The position numbers were made by a program, and so were the translations under genes. A stretch of 64,000 nt of DNA, from the NCBI RefSeq assembly GCF_001517405.1, contig NZ_LN907827.1, positions 3,258,915-3,322,914 of the forward strand, given 5' to 3'. Source of the DNA: Duffyella gerundensis. GTDB taxonomy: Bacteria; Pseudomonadota; Gammaproteobacteria; Enterobacterales; Enterobacteriaceae. Positions 55,284 through 64,000 of the stretch are shown here, piece by piece. Position 1 is the first letter of the stretch. Each line of letters begins with the position of its first letter. The notes under the pieces are model-generated. The model was not told where the DNA came from. It saw only the letters and a program-made list of their open reading frames with translations, and made no database searches.

Positions 55284-56030
55284 TCAGAACATGGAGACGC
55301 GAAAGCCCGGATTAAGGAAAGATTCACGCGGCGTATAATCCAGCGTTTGTCCTTTCCAGTCATGAACATGTGCACCAGCCGCAATGGCCACCGCATGACC
55401 CGCGCCGGTATCCCAAATATTGGTCGGCCCAAAGCGTGGATAGAGCTGCGCTTTACCTTCAGCAACCAGGCAAAATTTCAGCGAGGAGCCGATCGAAACG
55501 GTTTGATGCTCGCCCAGCTGCGCCAGATATTCTTTTAGCTCCGGATCGCTGTCGGCATGGGAACGGCTAATCACCACCAGCGGCGGGCGCGCGTCAGCGA
55601 CATGAATCTGCGTTTTATGCCCGCCCTCTTCTTTCCACGCTTTGCCGTCGGCGGCGGAATACAGTACATCCAGCACCGGCGCGTAGACCACGCCCATCAC
55701 CGGTTTGCCGTGCTCAATCAGGGCGATATTCACCGTGAACTCGCCGTTGCGCTTGATAAACTCTTTGGTGCCATCCAGCGGATCAACCAGCCAGTAACGC
55801 TGCCAGTGCTGGCGTTCTTCCCAACTCGCAGGATCCTCTTCGGACAGCACCGGCGTTTCCGCATCCAGCTCGCGCAGGCCCGCAATAATGATGTGATGTG
55901 CTGCAATATCCGCAGCGGTGACCGGAGAATCATCGCTCTTGTGCGTGATATCTGCCGGTGTTTCGCCGTTATAGACCTGCATGATTGCGTCGCCCGCCTT
56001 GCGGGAAAGTTGGCAAATTTGCTCTAACAT
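55284..56030 (-). CDS. cysQ: 3'(2'),5'-bisphosphate nucleotidase CysQ
   Basis: 248 residues. Inositol-monophosphatase fold with Li+-sensitive metal motifs: [11 protein letters not shown] (about 63-73), [19 protein letters not shown] (about 82-100) and the C-terminal [14 protein letters not shown]. It removes the 3'-phosphate of PAP (3'-phosphoadenosine 5'-phosphate) made during sulfate assimilation. Diverges from cpdB across 333 bp, as in E. coli. Confidence 0.96.
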   Translation of the reverse strand: MLEQICQLSRKAGDAIMQVYNGETPADITHKSDDSPVTAADIAAHHIIIAGLRELDAETPVLSEEDPASWEERQHWQRYWLVDPLDGTKEFIKRNGEFTVNIALIEHGKPVMGVVYAPVLDVLYSAADGKAWKEEGGHKTQIHVADARPPLVVISRSHADSDPELKEYLAQLGEHQTVSIGSSLKFCLVAEGKAQLYPRFGPTNIWDTGAGHAVAIAAGAHVHDWKGQTLDYTPRESFLNPGFRVSMF

Positions 56031-56363
56031 GGTTCACCTCGTTTAAGTAGCCGTCTGCGCCGCGCTGGGCATACAGCGGTTAACAGGTTCACTTAGTGAG
56101 CATAGCATTTCGCGCCATGGTCACCGCTCGCGCCTGTCTTGGGCGGTCATCTATTCTAATTGATAATGTTATCAACAGCATAGTTATCTGTATTCATGAT
56201 GCTGCCCGTTGCTAACCGCGGATCGTTCTCAGCGCTTATCGCCCTCAGGCGGCAATTCGCGCATTAATCCTACAATGATCACATTTTAATGAGATAAATA
56301 ACCTCGATTGCAGTGAAATTTGCGATGTTGATGGCCTGGAAAAATCTGATTAAGGAGAGGGAC
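56031..56363. promoter_or_regulatory. Divergent region cysQ-cpdB with a perfect palindrome
   Basis: 333 bp without a gene. TTGATAA (56160-56166) and TTATCAA (56169-56175) form a perfect dyad with a two-base centre, an operator-like site resembling a degenerate Fur or other repressor box. The cpdB ribosome-binding site AAGGAGAGG (56352-56360) is strong. Confidence 0.5.
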
Positions 56364-58316
56364 ATGTTTAAACCCGGTATCACGCTGCTGGCGCTGGCGG
56401 TCACCGCTGCAAGCCATGCGGCCACGGTTGACCTGCGCATCATGGAAACCACCGATTTACACAGCAACATGATGGATTTCGATTATTACAAAGACACGCC
56501 AACCGAGAAGTTTGGCCTGGTGCGCACCGCCACGCTGATCAACGCCGCGCGCGCCGAGGTAAAAAACAGTGTTTTAGTCGACAACGGCGATATCATTCAG
56601 GGCAGTCCGCTCGGCGATTATATGGCAGCGAAAGGGCTGGGCAAGGATGAGGTGCATCCGGTGTATAAAGCGATGAATACCCTGGATTACAGCGTCGGCA
56701 ACCTCGGCAACCACGAATTCAACTATGGCCTCGACTACCTGCACAAGGCGCTGAGCGGCGCGCATTTCCCTTATGTGAATGCCAATATCATCGACAGCAA
56801 AACCCACCAGCCGCTGTTTACGCCTTATCTGATCAAAGCCACCACGGTGACCGATCGCGCCGGCAAAACCCACAGGCTGAATATTGGCTACATCGGCTTT
56901 GTGCCGCCGCAGATCATGGTCTGGGATAAGGCGAACCTGCAGGGCAAAGTTACCGTTAACGACATTACCGAGACCGCACGCCATTACGTGCCGGAAATGC
57001 GCAGCAAAGGCGCCGATATTATCGTGGCGATTCCGCATTCCGGCCTGTCCAGCGAACCTTACCACGCGATGGCAGAGAACTCGGTTTACTATCTCAGCCA
57101 GGTGCCCGGCATTGATGCCATTATGTTTGGCCATGCGCACGCCATCTTCCCGAGCGATGAATTTAAGGCGATAAAAGGCGCTGACATTGCACAGGGTACG
57201 CTGAACGGCGTACCGGCGGTGATGCCAGGCATGTGGGGCGATCACCTTGGGGTGGTGGATCTGGTGCTGGAGAGCAAAACCGCGGGCGGCTGGCAGATCA
57301 GCAGCGGCAAAGCGGAAGCGCGGCCGATTTATGACAAGGCGGCGAAGAAGTCGCTGGCCGGAGAAGATCAGGCGCTGGTCAATGTGCTGGCCGATGCGCA
57401 CAAGGCGACGCGCGACTTCGTCGCCAAGCCGATTGGCCGCTCCGCCGACGTCATGTACAGCTATCTGTCACTGATTCAGGATGATCCGACGGTGCAGATT
57501 GTGAACAATGCGCAGCGTGATTACGTTGAGCGTTTTATTCAGGGCGATCCGGACCTGGCACGTTTGCCGGTGCTCTCCGCGGCGGCGCCGTTCAAAGCGG
57601 GTGGGCGTAAAAACGATCCCGCCAGCTATGTTGAAGTGGAAAAAGGCGCGCTAACCTTCCGTAACGCCGCCGATCTCTATCTCTATCCCAACACGCTGGT
57701 GGTGCTGAAGGTCACCGGCGCCGAGGTTAAAGAGTGGCTGGAGTGCTCAGCCGGGCAGTTTAATCAGATCGATACCACACGCACTGAGCCGCAGTCGCTG
57801 ATTAACTGGGATTTCCGTACCTACAATTTTGATGTGATCGATGGCGTTAATTATCAAATCGATGTGACGCAACCCGCGCGTTATAACAACGACTGCAAGC
57901 TGATCAATGCTGGCGCGTCACGAATTCATCAGCTTACCTTTAACGGCAAGCCGATCGATCCGGCAGCGACGTTTCTGGTGGCGACCAATAATTACCGCGC
58001 CACTGGCGGCAGCTTTGCCGGGACCGGTGAAAGCCATATCGCCTTTGCCTCGCCGGATGAGAACCGATCGGTGGTCGCGGCGTATATCAGCGCGCAGACC
58101 AAAGCGCACGGCGAAGTACATCCGCAGGCGGATAATAACTGGCGACTGGCGGCGATAAACAGCAGCACGCTGCTGGATATTCGTTTTGAAACCGCACCGG
58201 GCGAGAAGGCGACGCGCTTCATTAAGGATTACGCGCAGTATCCGTTACAACCCAAGGGCAATGATGCGATTGGTTTTGCGCTGTGGCAGGTAAATTTACA
58301 GCAGCCGAAGCCCTGA
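56364..58316 (+). CDS. cpdB: Periplasmic 2',3'-cyclic-nucleotide 2'-phosphodiesterase/3'-nucleotidase CpdB
   Basis: 650 residues from the ATG at 56364. Signal peptide about 1-19 (ends SHAA). Metallophosphoesterase domain: [16 protein letters not shown] (about 25-40), [30 protein letters not shown] and [11 protein letters not shown]-terminal 5'-nucleotidase domain with [15 protein letters not shown]. It hydrolyses 2',3'-cNMPs and 3'-nucleotides to salvage nucleosides and phosphate in the periplasm. Confidence 0.97.
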   Translation: MFKPGITLLALAVTAASHAATVDLRIMETTDLHSNMMDFDYYKDTPTEKFGLVRTATLINAARAEVKNSVLVDNGDIIQGSPLGDYMAAKGLGKDEVHPVYKAMNTLDYSVGNLGNHEFNYGLDYLHKALSGAHFPYVNANIIDSKTHQPLFTPYLIKATTVTDRAGKTHRLNIGYIGFVPPQIMVWDKANLQGKVTVNDITETARHYVPEMRSKGADIIVAIPHSGLSSEPYHAMAENSVYYLSQVPGIDAIMFGHAHAIFPSDEFKAIKGADIAQGTLNGVPAVMPGMWGDHLGVVDLVLESKTAGGWQISSGKAEARPIYDKAAKKSLAGEDQALVNVLADAHKATRDFVAKPIGRSADVMYSYLSLIQDDPTVQIVNNAQRDYVERFIQGDPDLARLPVLSAAAPFKAGGRKNDPASYVEVEKGALTFRNAADLYLYPNTLVVLKVTGAEVKEWLECSAGQFNQIDTTRTEPQSLINWDFRTYNFDVIDGVNYQIDVTQPARYNNDCKLINAGASRIHQLTFNGKPIDPAATFLVATNNYRATGGSFAGTGESHIAFASPDENRSVVAAYISAQTKAHGEVHPQADNNWRLAAINSSTLLDIRFETAPGEKATRFIKDYAQYPLQPKGNDAIGFALWQVNLQQPKP

Positions 58317-58336
58317 CAGCCGGTGACACAATGACA

Positions 58337-58363
58337 AAAGCCAGCGTTTCCGCTGGCTTTTTT
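58337..58363. terminator. Bidirectional terminator between cpdB and fklB
   Basis: AAAGCCAGCG (58337-58346) pairs with CGCTGGCTTT (58351-58360) over a TTTC loop, T-run following. Confidence 0.9.
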
Positions 58364-58382
58364 ATCGGCTTTCTGCAAGGGA

Positions 58383-59003
58383 TTACAGGATTTCCAGCAG
58401 CTCAACTTCAAACACCAGCGTGCTGAATGGTGGAATCGAGGCACCTGCGCCACGTTCGCCATACGCCAGGTTTTGTGGGATGACCAGCTCCCACTTGGAA
58501 CCCACTGGCATCAGGGTCAGCGCTTCAATCCAGCCGGCAATCACGCCGCTGACCGGGAACTCAGCCGGTTCGCCACGCGCTACCGAGCTGTCAAACACGC
58601 TGCCGTCGATCAGCTTACCGGTATAGTGCACGCGTACGCGATCCTGGCGGGAAGGAATCGGACCATCGCCCTGCTTGATTACGCTGAACTGCAGACCAGA
58701 CTCGGTGCTGCTGACGCCTTCACGCTTGATGTTTTCTTCGAGGAACTGCTGACCTTCCACGGCCATCGCCTGCTGGCGATCGCGACGCACCGCATCGGCA
58801 CGCTCATGGATTTCACGCAGCGCACGGTGTACAACGTCAACCGGCACCGCTGGCGCATTCCCTTCCAGCGCATCGCGCAGGCCCGCAAGCAGCGCTTCCG
58901 GCTGTAAGCCCTCTAAACCGGACTCCTGCAACTGCTGGCCAACCTGTAAACCGATTCCGTAACTTGCTTGCGCTTCAACGCTGTCAAAAGAAGGGGTGGT
59001 CAT
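58383..59003 (-). CDS. fklB: FKBP-type peptidyl-prolyl isomerase FklB (FKBP22)
   Basis: 206 residues from the ATG at 59003, AAAGGAAA upstream. An N-terminal helical dimerisation domain (about 1-90) is joined to a C-terminal FKBP catalytic domain (about 110-206; [41 protein letters not shown]). No signal peptide, so cytosolic, unlike FkpA. Prolyl cis-trans isomerase and chaperone; in E. coli linked to biofilm and contact-dependent inhibition. Confidence 0.96.
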   Translation of the reverse strand: MTTPSFDSVEAQASYGIGLQVGQQLQESGLEGLQPEALLAGLRDALEGNAPAVPVDVVHRALREIHERADAVRRDRQQAMAVEGQQFLEENIKREGVSSTESGLQFSVIKQGDGPIPSRQDRVRVHYTGKLIDGSVFDSSVARGEPAEFPVSGVIAGWIEALTLMPVGSKWELVIPQNLAYGERGAGASIPPFSTLVFEVELLEIL

Positions 59004-59229
59004 TGCATTTCCTTTCATCATTGAAAATTTCAGAAGGCGCAGCATAACAGTGCAGGCGCTGAGGGTAAAATGCCACGTGGGAAAGATGACTTTTGCCCGC
59101 GAAAAGTAAACAATAGCGGCGTGCTAATTTATCAATAATGACAGGCACTTCGCGTCAACATTACCCATACTGTAATCATGCCGGTTGTTTTCGCCTTCTA
59201 TCGCACTGCGTCATAACAAGAGAGTTTAC

Positions 59230-59859
59230 ATGGGCCGAATTGCCCCTAAAAAACGGAAATCAGCGCAGTCTGTGCCGCTGATGCAAAGAATCACCCAGTT
59301 AGTCCGCCCGCACCGCGAGGAGGAAGCCATGCCCAATGCTGCATCATCCCGTACGCCACAATGGGCGTTACGCATCTGGCATCTGACGGATAATTTGCGC
59401 TGGATGGATCCCCTGCCCGCCATGCACCGGCGCGGCATTGTGCTGGCGTTAATCGTGCTGCTGGTGGCCATTCTCTGGCCTGCACCCACCACGCGCTATC
59501 CGGTGGAACAGCCGGTCACGCCGTCGCGCGAGGTGCCGATGCAGGCTGAGTTGCAGGGCAATACTCCCGCGGCACCGGCGGCGAAAGCGGACAGCCAGGG
59601 CGCCTGGCGCAGCTATCAAATCGCCTCCGGGCAAACGCTGGCGCAGCTGTTCCGTGACAATAATCTGCCGGTAAACGATGTGTTTGCTATGGCGCAGGTT
59701 GAGGGCGACGATAAACCGCTGAGCACCCTGCGCAGCGGGCAGCAGGTGAAGATTCGTCAGGATGCACAGGGCGTGGTCACTGGCCTGACGATTGAAACCG
59801 ACAATGGCCCGGTGTTGTTTACTCGCCAGCCAGACGGTTCCTTTCTTCGCGCGCAGTAA
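59230..59859 (+). CDS. ytfB: OapA-family cell-division/peptidoglycan-binding protein YtfB
   Basis: 209 residues from the ATG at 59230 (E. coli YtfB 212). Basic N-terminus (GRIAPKKRKSAQ), a LysM-like/OapA N-terminal region with IWHLTDNLRWMDPLPAMHRR just before one transmembrane helix (about 78-95), then a periplasmic Pro/Ala linker and an OapA/LysM-like domain (about 130-209, YQIASGQTLAQLFRDNNLP). YtfB localises to the division septum and binds denuded glycans in E. coli. Downstream is a bidirectional terminator. Confidence 0.93.
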   Translation: MGRIAPKKRKSAQSVPLMQRITQLVRPHREEEAMPNAASSRTPQWALRIWHLTDNLRWMDPLPAMHRRGIVLALIVLLVAILWPAPTTRYPVEQPVTPSREVPMQAELQGNTPAAPAAKADSQGAWRSYQIASGQTLAQLFRDNNLPVNDVFAMAQVEGDDKPLSTLRSGQQVKIRQDAQGVVTGLTIETDNGPVLFTRQPDGSFLRAQ

Positions 59860-59971
59860 TTCTTGCGTCAGCGGACGATGGCGTTCTGCCTACTCTCCCG
59901 CCCGCTCTCTTTATCCGCCTTATGGCGCAGATCGCATCTCCGGCAGCATCCGCCGAATCGCAGGCAATAAA

Positions 59972-59995
59972 AAACCCGGCCGAAGCCGGGTTTCT
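59972..59995. terminator. Bidirectional terminator between ytfB and rplI
   Basis: AAACCCGGC (59972-59980) pairs with GCCGGGTTT (59985-59993) around CGAA. A-run left, T-run right; serves the rpsF-rplI operon and ytfB. Confidence 0.88.
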
Positions 59996-60038
59996 TGTCG
60001 AACGCAATCAGGCAAGCCTGACGCCATTCTTAACGCAA

Positions 60039-60491
60039 TTACTTCGCAGCAACCACGTTCACGATCAGTTTCGCAGTCACATCGCTGTGAACCTGGAACT
60101 CAACTTCGTGCTCACCAGTGGTGCGCAGAACACCGTTTGGCAGACGAACTTCGCTCTTAGCTACTTCAACGCCTGCTGCAGTTACTGCATCAGAAACGTC
60201 GCGAGCGCCGATTGAACCGAACAGTTTGCCTTCGTCGCCTGCTTTAGACGCGATGGTAACGGTGCCCAGTGCGTTGATTTTCTCAGCGCGTTCGTTTGCA
60301 GCGCCCTGTGCGTCAGCCAGTTTGGCTTCCAGCTCAGCGCGACGTGCTTCAAAAAACTCAACGTTTTTCTTGGTAGCAGGAACAGCTTTGCCCTGTGGTA
60401 CCAGGAAGTTACGAGCGTAGCCCGCTTTAACGTTAACCTGATCACCTAAGACGCCCAGGTTTGCTACTTTATCAAGCAGAATAACTTGCAT
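60039..60491 (-). CDS. rplI: 50S ribosomal protein L9
   Basis: 150 residues, typical length. N-terminal domain [33 protein letters not shown] (two pieces: [27 protein letters not shown]) binds 23S rRNA, then the long connecting helix ([18 protein letters not shown]) and the C-terminal lobe. L9 helps keep the reading frame. Last gene of rpsF-priB-rpsR-rplI. Confidence 0.98.
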   Translation of the reverse strand: MQVILLDKVANLGVLGDQVNVKAGYARNFLVPQGKAVPATKKNVEFFEARRAELEAKLADAQGAANERAEKINALGTVTIASKAGDEGKLFGSIGARDVSDAVTAAGVEVAKSEVRLPNGVLRTTGEHEVEFQVHSDVTAKLIVNVVAAK

Positions 60492-60530
60492 TACCTTATC
60501 CTCTCAAAGTCGTTAATGGACAGTGACCGA

Positions 60531-61080
<550 letters not shown>

Positions 61081-61086
61081 GGTTGA

Positions 61087-61535
<449 letters not shown>

Positions 61536-61556
61536 ATGGAAGCAAGGAACGTTGTA

Positions 61557-61607
61557 GGCTGTGTCTCAGAATGGTTGGCGAATCACCAGCGATTCTGAGA
61601 CACAGCC
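61557..61607. repeat. 16-bp perfect inverted repeat in the rpsF leader
   Basis: GGCTGTGTCTCAGAAT (61557-61572) and ATTCTGAGACACAGCC (61592-61607) are exact reverse complements, separated by a 19-base loop. No T-run follows on either strand, so it is not an ordinary terminator. It falls within the predicted 5' leader of rpsF, about 20-75 bases after the promoter. The shape also resembles the ends of a vanished mobile element. Confidence 0.85.
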
Positions 61608-61636
61608 CTGTAATGCGGCTGAAAAATTGACGCGTA

Positions 61637-61665
61637 ATAATAGGGATTCCAGGCCATAAACACAA
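61637..61665 (-). promoter_or_regulatory. Probable rpsF operon promoter
   Basis: On the minus strand -35 TTGTGT (61665-61660), 17-bp spacer, -10 TATTAT (61642-61637). Predicts a leader of about 145-150 bases. Confidence 0.65.
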
Positions 61666-61747
61666 GCAGCATTACTGCTCAAAGCGGATTTATCGTGCGG
61701 GTCAGCGCCAGGCGGATGCTATCCGTCGCCTGGCCACTAAGTTGACA

Positions 61748-62485
61748 TCAGAGAGAGCGGGTAAAAAAATCCACGGCGGCGGAGAGCGCGGCGGGCGTAA
61801 TTTTGTGGCCGATCTGTTTCTCGGTCAGCCAGGTGAGCTGCGTATCCAGCGACTGCGCGCGCAACGCCTCCTGCAGACGGACGCTTTCGGTGGCTGGCAC
61901 CAGCTCATCCGCCTCGCCGTGCCAGAGCAGCAGCGGACGATTACCGAGCGCGGCAAGATGCTGACTGGGATCGTAATCTGCCAGCGGCGCCATGCGCGCG
62001 GCAAAATCGGGATGTGAGGCGGGCAACGGCGGAAACAATGTCTGACTGAGCGACATAAACCAGGCCGAGCCCATCAGGCAGGCTACGCTGTGAAGCTGCG
62101 GATAACGCGCCATTGCTCCCAGCGCAGTCATGCCGCCCATCGAGGCGCCCGCGACCGCCAGTTTGCCCGGCGCGACCATCCCCTGCGCCTTCAGCGCCCG
62201 TTCCAGCCGCGGAAGCTCATCAATATTGTGTCTGAGAATGTCCCAAAAATGGTGTAGCCGTGCCTCGCTGTCGCCATCGTAACGCGCACCGTGTCGGTCC
62301 GCATCTGGCATAACGACGCGAAAACCCGCCTGAGCCAGCGCCACGGCAAAGTAGCTGTAAACCTCTTTCGACGAGGTAAAGCCGTGATAAAACAGAATGG
62401 TGGGCAGCGGCAGCGCACGTTGCCCGGCGGGTGCCGCGTGCAAACATTCAATGCCAGCCCATTGCTCAACAGCCAGTTCAATCAT
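61748..62485 (-). CDS. yjfP: Alpha/beta-hydrolase esterase YjfP
   Basis: 245 residues (E. coli 249). Serine-hydrolase fold: oxyanion loop FYHGFTSSKEVYSYFAVAL (about 32-50), nucleophile elbow GASMGG (Ser about 114), acid in WHGEADELVP and His in the C-terminal QIGHKITP. E. coli YjfP is a carboxylesterase that can deacetylate sugars; natural substrate unknown. Faces away from the downstream receptor gene. Confidence 0.94.
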   Translation of the reverse strand: MIELAVEQWAGIECLHAAPAGQRALPLPTILFYHGFTSSKEVYSYFAVALAQAGFRVVMPDADRHGARYDGDSEARLHHFWDILRHNIDELPRLERALKAQGMVAPGKLAVAGASMGGMTALGAMARYPQLHSVACLMGSAWFMSLSQTLFPPLPASHPDFAARMAPLADYDPSQHLAALGNRPLLLWHGEADELVPATESVRLQEALRAQSLDTQLTWLTEKQIGHKITPAALSAAVDFFTRSL

Positions 62486-62601
62486 TCTCTTTGCCTCTCT
62501 TTCTTTGCTTCCGTATCAACAGGCATCAGGGCGCTAACACAATGCGATCCCGATCACACTTTAATCACGATAAATAGTTCTTTGATCTGCGTCATTGACG
62601 C

Positions 62602-62628
62602 TAAATTTTTTAATGTAACTGCCGTTAA
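62602..62628 (+). promoter_or_regulatory. Sigma-28 (FliA) promoter of the second chemotaxis receptor
   Basis: TAAATTTT (62602-62609), 11-base spacer, GCCGTTAA (62621-62628): 14 of 16 positions match TAAAGTTT-N11-GCCGATAA with ideal spacing. It lies 35-61 bases upstream of the start codon. Confidence 0.8.
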
Positions 62629-62662
62629 TCGTACTTTAACAATGCGATTAAAAGGTAAACAA

Positions 62663-64000
62663 ATGAAGCGTCTCTCTCTCAGCGCCATGAGTCTTGGCTT
62701 TAAGCTGTCGGTAATGACGTCTTTGAGCGTGGCCGTGTTGGTTTTTATTTTCACGCTCGCTTTAAGCCAGAATGCAGCAAAGCAGTTACAGCAGCTCTCC
62801 GTAGAGAATATGCAAAATCAGGTGAAAGGCATGGGCGAAATGGCAGAGATGTTCAATGCCACGCTCAATGAAGAGGTCAGTAGCTATACCCAACTGTTCA
62901 GCAGTTTCCTGCCAAAAAAGTTCAGCCGTGATGAAAGCTCCCGCGTAATCGTCGGAAATGAATCAACACCCACCCTGCGCGCCGGACTGAAAACCCTGAA
63001 TCTCGATCAAACCGCGGTGGATGATTTCCTGGAGCGCACCCACGCCGTTTCCACCATTTTTGTGCGCGATGGCGATGACTATATTCGTATCGCTACTTCG
63101 CTGCTGAAAGAAGATGGCAATCGCGCAATTGGCACACGGCTCGATCGCCAGAGCGCCGCCTGGAAAGCGGTATCGGGCGGCACGGTTTATCGCGGTCTCG
63201 CTACGCTGTTTGGCAAACGCTACATCACGCAGTATCAACCGGTTAAAGATGCCGGTGGGCAGGTGATCGGCATTCTGTTTGTTGGCGTGGAGATCAGCGC
63301 CCAGATTCAGCTAATGCGCGGCAAAATTCTTGAACGTTCGCTGGGCGACAGCGGTCACTTCTTTGTGCTGAATGGCGCCGCAGGCAAAGCGCACGGGCAA
63401 TATCTGTTTGATCGTCAGCTGGAAGGCAAGCTGCCGGACTGGTCGGCCGATACCCAACGCTCTCTGATGGAACAACCTGTGGGTACGCAGATCGCCGAAC
63501 ATCGCGGCGAGCAGCAGTTTCTGGCATGGCAAAAGATGCCGGGCTGGGACTGGATTATCGTTGGCGAAGTCAGTCGTGACGCGTTACTGGCACCGATCAA
63601 TCACACGCGCAATCTGTTCCTGCTCGGCGGGCTCAGCATTGTGGTGCTGTTTGCGGTGAGCTTTATCTGGATCTGCCGTCGCTGGCTGACGCAGCCGCTG
63701 AACCAGGTGATCGGCCTGGCGCAGCAGTATGCTGCCGGTAATTTGCAGGCCAGCCTGGCCACCCGCCGCGAGGATGAAATCGGTCAGCTGATCGTTGCCA
63801 TTAATGGCATCGGCAACGGTCTGGCGCAGATCGTGGCGCAGGTGCGTGGCGCAGCACAGGAGATCAGCGACGGCACCGATGCGATTGCAGCGGGCAGTGG
63901 CGATATCAGCGAGCAGATTAACCGTCAGGCGAGCAGCGTTGAAGAGACCTCCGCCAGCATGGAGCAGTTGGGTGCCACGGTGGAACAGAACGCCGACAGC
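62663..64000 (+). CDS. Methyl-accepting chemotaxis protein with Cache sensor (3' end outside window)
   Basis: 446 codons from the ATG at 62663 are open to the window edge. Transmembrane helix 1 (about 18-35), a large periplasmic Cache_3/Cache_2-type sensor (about 40-310; VSTIFVRDGDDYIRIATS, YITQYQPVKDAGGQVIGIL, GDSGHFFVLNG), transmembrane helix 2 (about 312-335), HAMP (about 336-390), then the first methylation helix (INRQASSVEETSASMEQLG). Cache receptors usually bind carboxylates or amino acids. Sensor class differs from the receptor at 41 kb. AAAGG ribosome-binding site and a FliA promoter precede it. Confidence 0.93.
   Translation, partial: MKRLSLSAMSLGFKLSVMTSLSVAVLVFIFTLALSQNAAKQLQQLSVENMQNQVKGMGEMAEMFNATLNEEVSSYTQLFSSFLPKKFSRDESSRVIVGNESTPTLRAGLKTLNLDQTAVDDFLERTHAVSTIFVRDGDDYIRIATSLLKEDGNRAIGTRLDRQSAAWKAVSGGTVYRGLATLFGKRYITQYQPVKDAGGQVIGILFVGVEISAQIQLMRGKILERSLGDSGHFFVLNGAAGKAHGQYLFDRQLEGKLPDWSADTQRSLMEQPVGTQIAEHRGEQQFLAWQKMPGWDWIIVGEVSRDALLAPINHTRNLFLLGGLSIVVLFAVSFIWICRRWLTQPLNQVIGLAQQYAAGNLQASLATRREDEIGQLIVAINGIGNGLAQIVAQVRGAAQEISDGTDAIAAGSGDISEQINRQASSVEETSASMEQLGATVEQNADS

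Noticed and set aside
61685..61740. Terminator after yjfP
   Set aside because: An imperfect CCAGG/CCTGG stem with a bulge is present, but no T-run follows on the minus strand.

Overview
The window is chromosomal DNA of a member of the Enterobacterales, most likely Erwiniaceae (Pantoea/Erwinia-like). Nearly every gene has a close counterpart in E. coli K-12, in blocks of the same order, but the blocks are rearranged. uxaC-uxaB-uxaA form one operon, msrA is missing from between tamA and paeA, and two chemotaxis receptors lie outside flagellar loci. No phage, plasmid, IS, CRISPR or tRNA gene was seen.

Block 1 (1-25.5 kb): the end of fadH, rlmG, ygjP, a ClcB-type channel with CBS domains, ygjR, the Mn/pH riboswitch and alx, sstT, then the hexuronate regulon (uxaCBA, exuT, exuR) with three ExuR/UxuR-like operators. 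Next come yqjA-mzrA, the yqjCDEK envelope/ribosome-associated set, yqjF, yqjG, yhaJ/yhaK, the envelope cluster lpoA-yraN-diaA-dolP, rsmI and the RNase P RNA gene rnpB.

Block 2 (26-38.5 kb) is the unusual part. Two related non-coding elements, E1 (26016-27024) and E2 (37559-38462), each have long inverted arms around an unrelated low-complexity core. E2 is E1 in the opposite orientation. Both sit between converging genes, and together they bracket about 10.5 kb. That segment holds a catabolic/transport operon of mostly uncharacterised families (PRD protein, SFCGS/DUF2620, DUF4312, DUF4311, DUF4310, amidohydrolase, DgaE-like lyase, KDPG-type aldolase, PTS-domain regulator), then cybC, pmbA and darP.

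Block 3 (38.5-64 kb) follows the E. coli mpl-fbp-ppa-ytf region in order: mpl, fbp, an inserted chemotaxis receptor + LprI-like + yeaL group, ppa, ytfP, the TamA/TamB translocation module, paeA, an inserted Ig-repeat protein, ytfK, cysQ, cpdB, fklB, ytfB, the rpsF-priB-rpsR-rplI operon with an unusual leader hairpin, yjfP, and the start of a second chemotaxis receptor behind a sigma-28 promoter.

Functionally the window mixes sugar-acid catabolism (hexuronates; probably an amino-sugar-acid derivative), envelope biogenesis (LpoA, DolP, TamAB, Mpl), translation and RNA processing (RlmG, RsmI, RnpB, DarP, S6/S18/L9) and central metabolism (Fbp, Ppa, CysQ, CpdB). The main candidate for something undescribed is the E1/E2 element family; second is the DUF4310/4311/4312 operon that it flanks.
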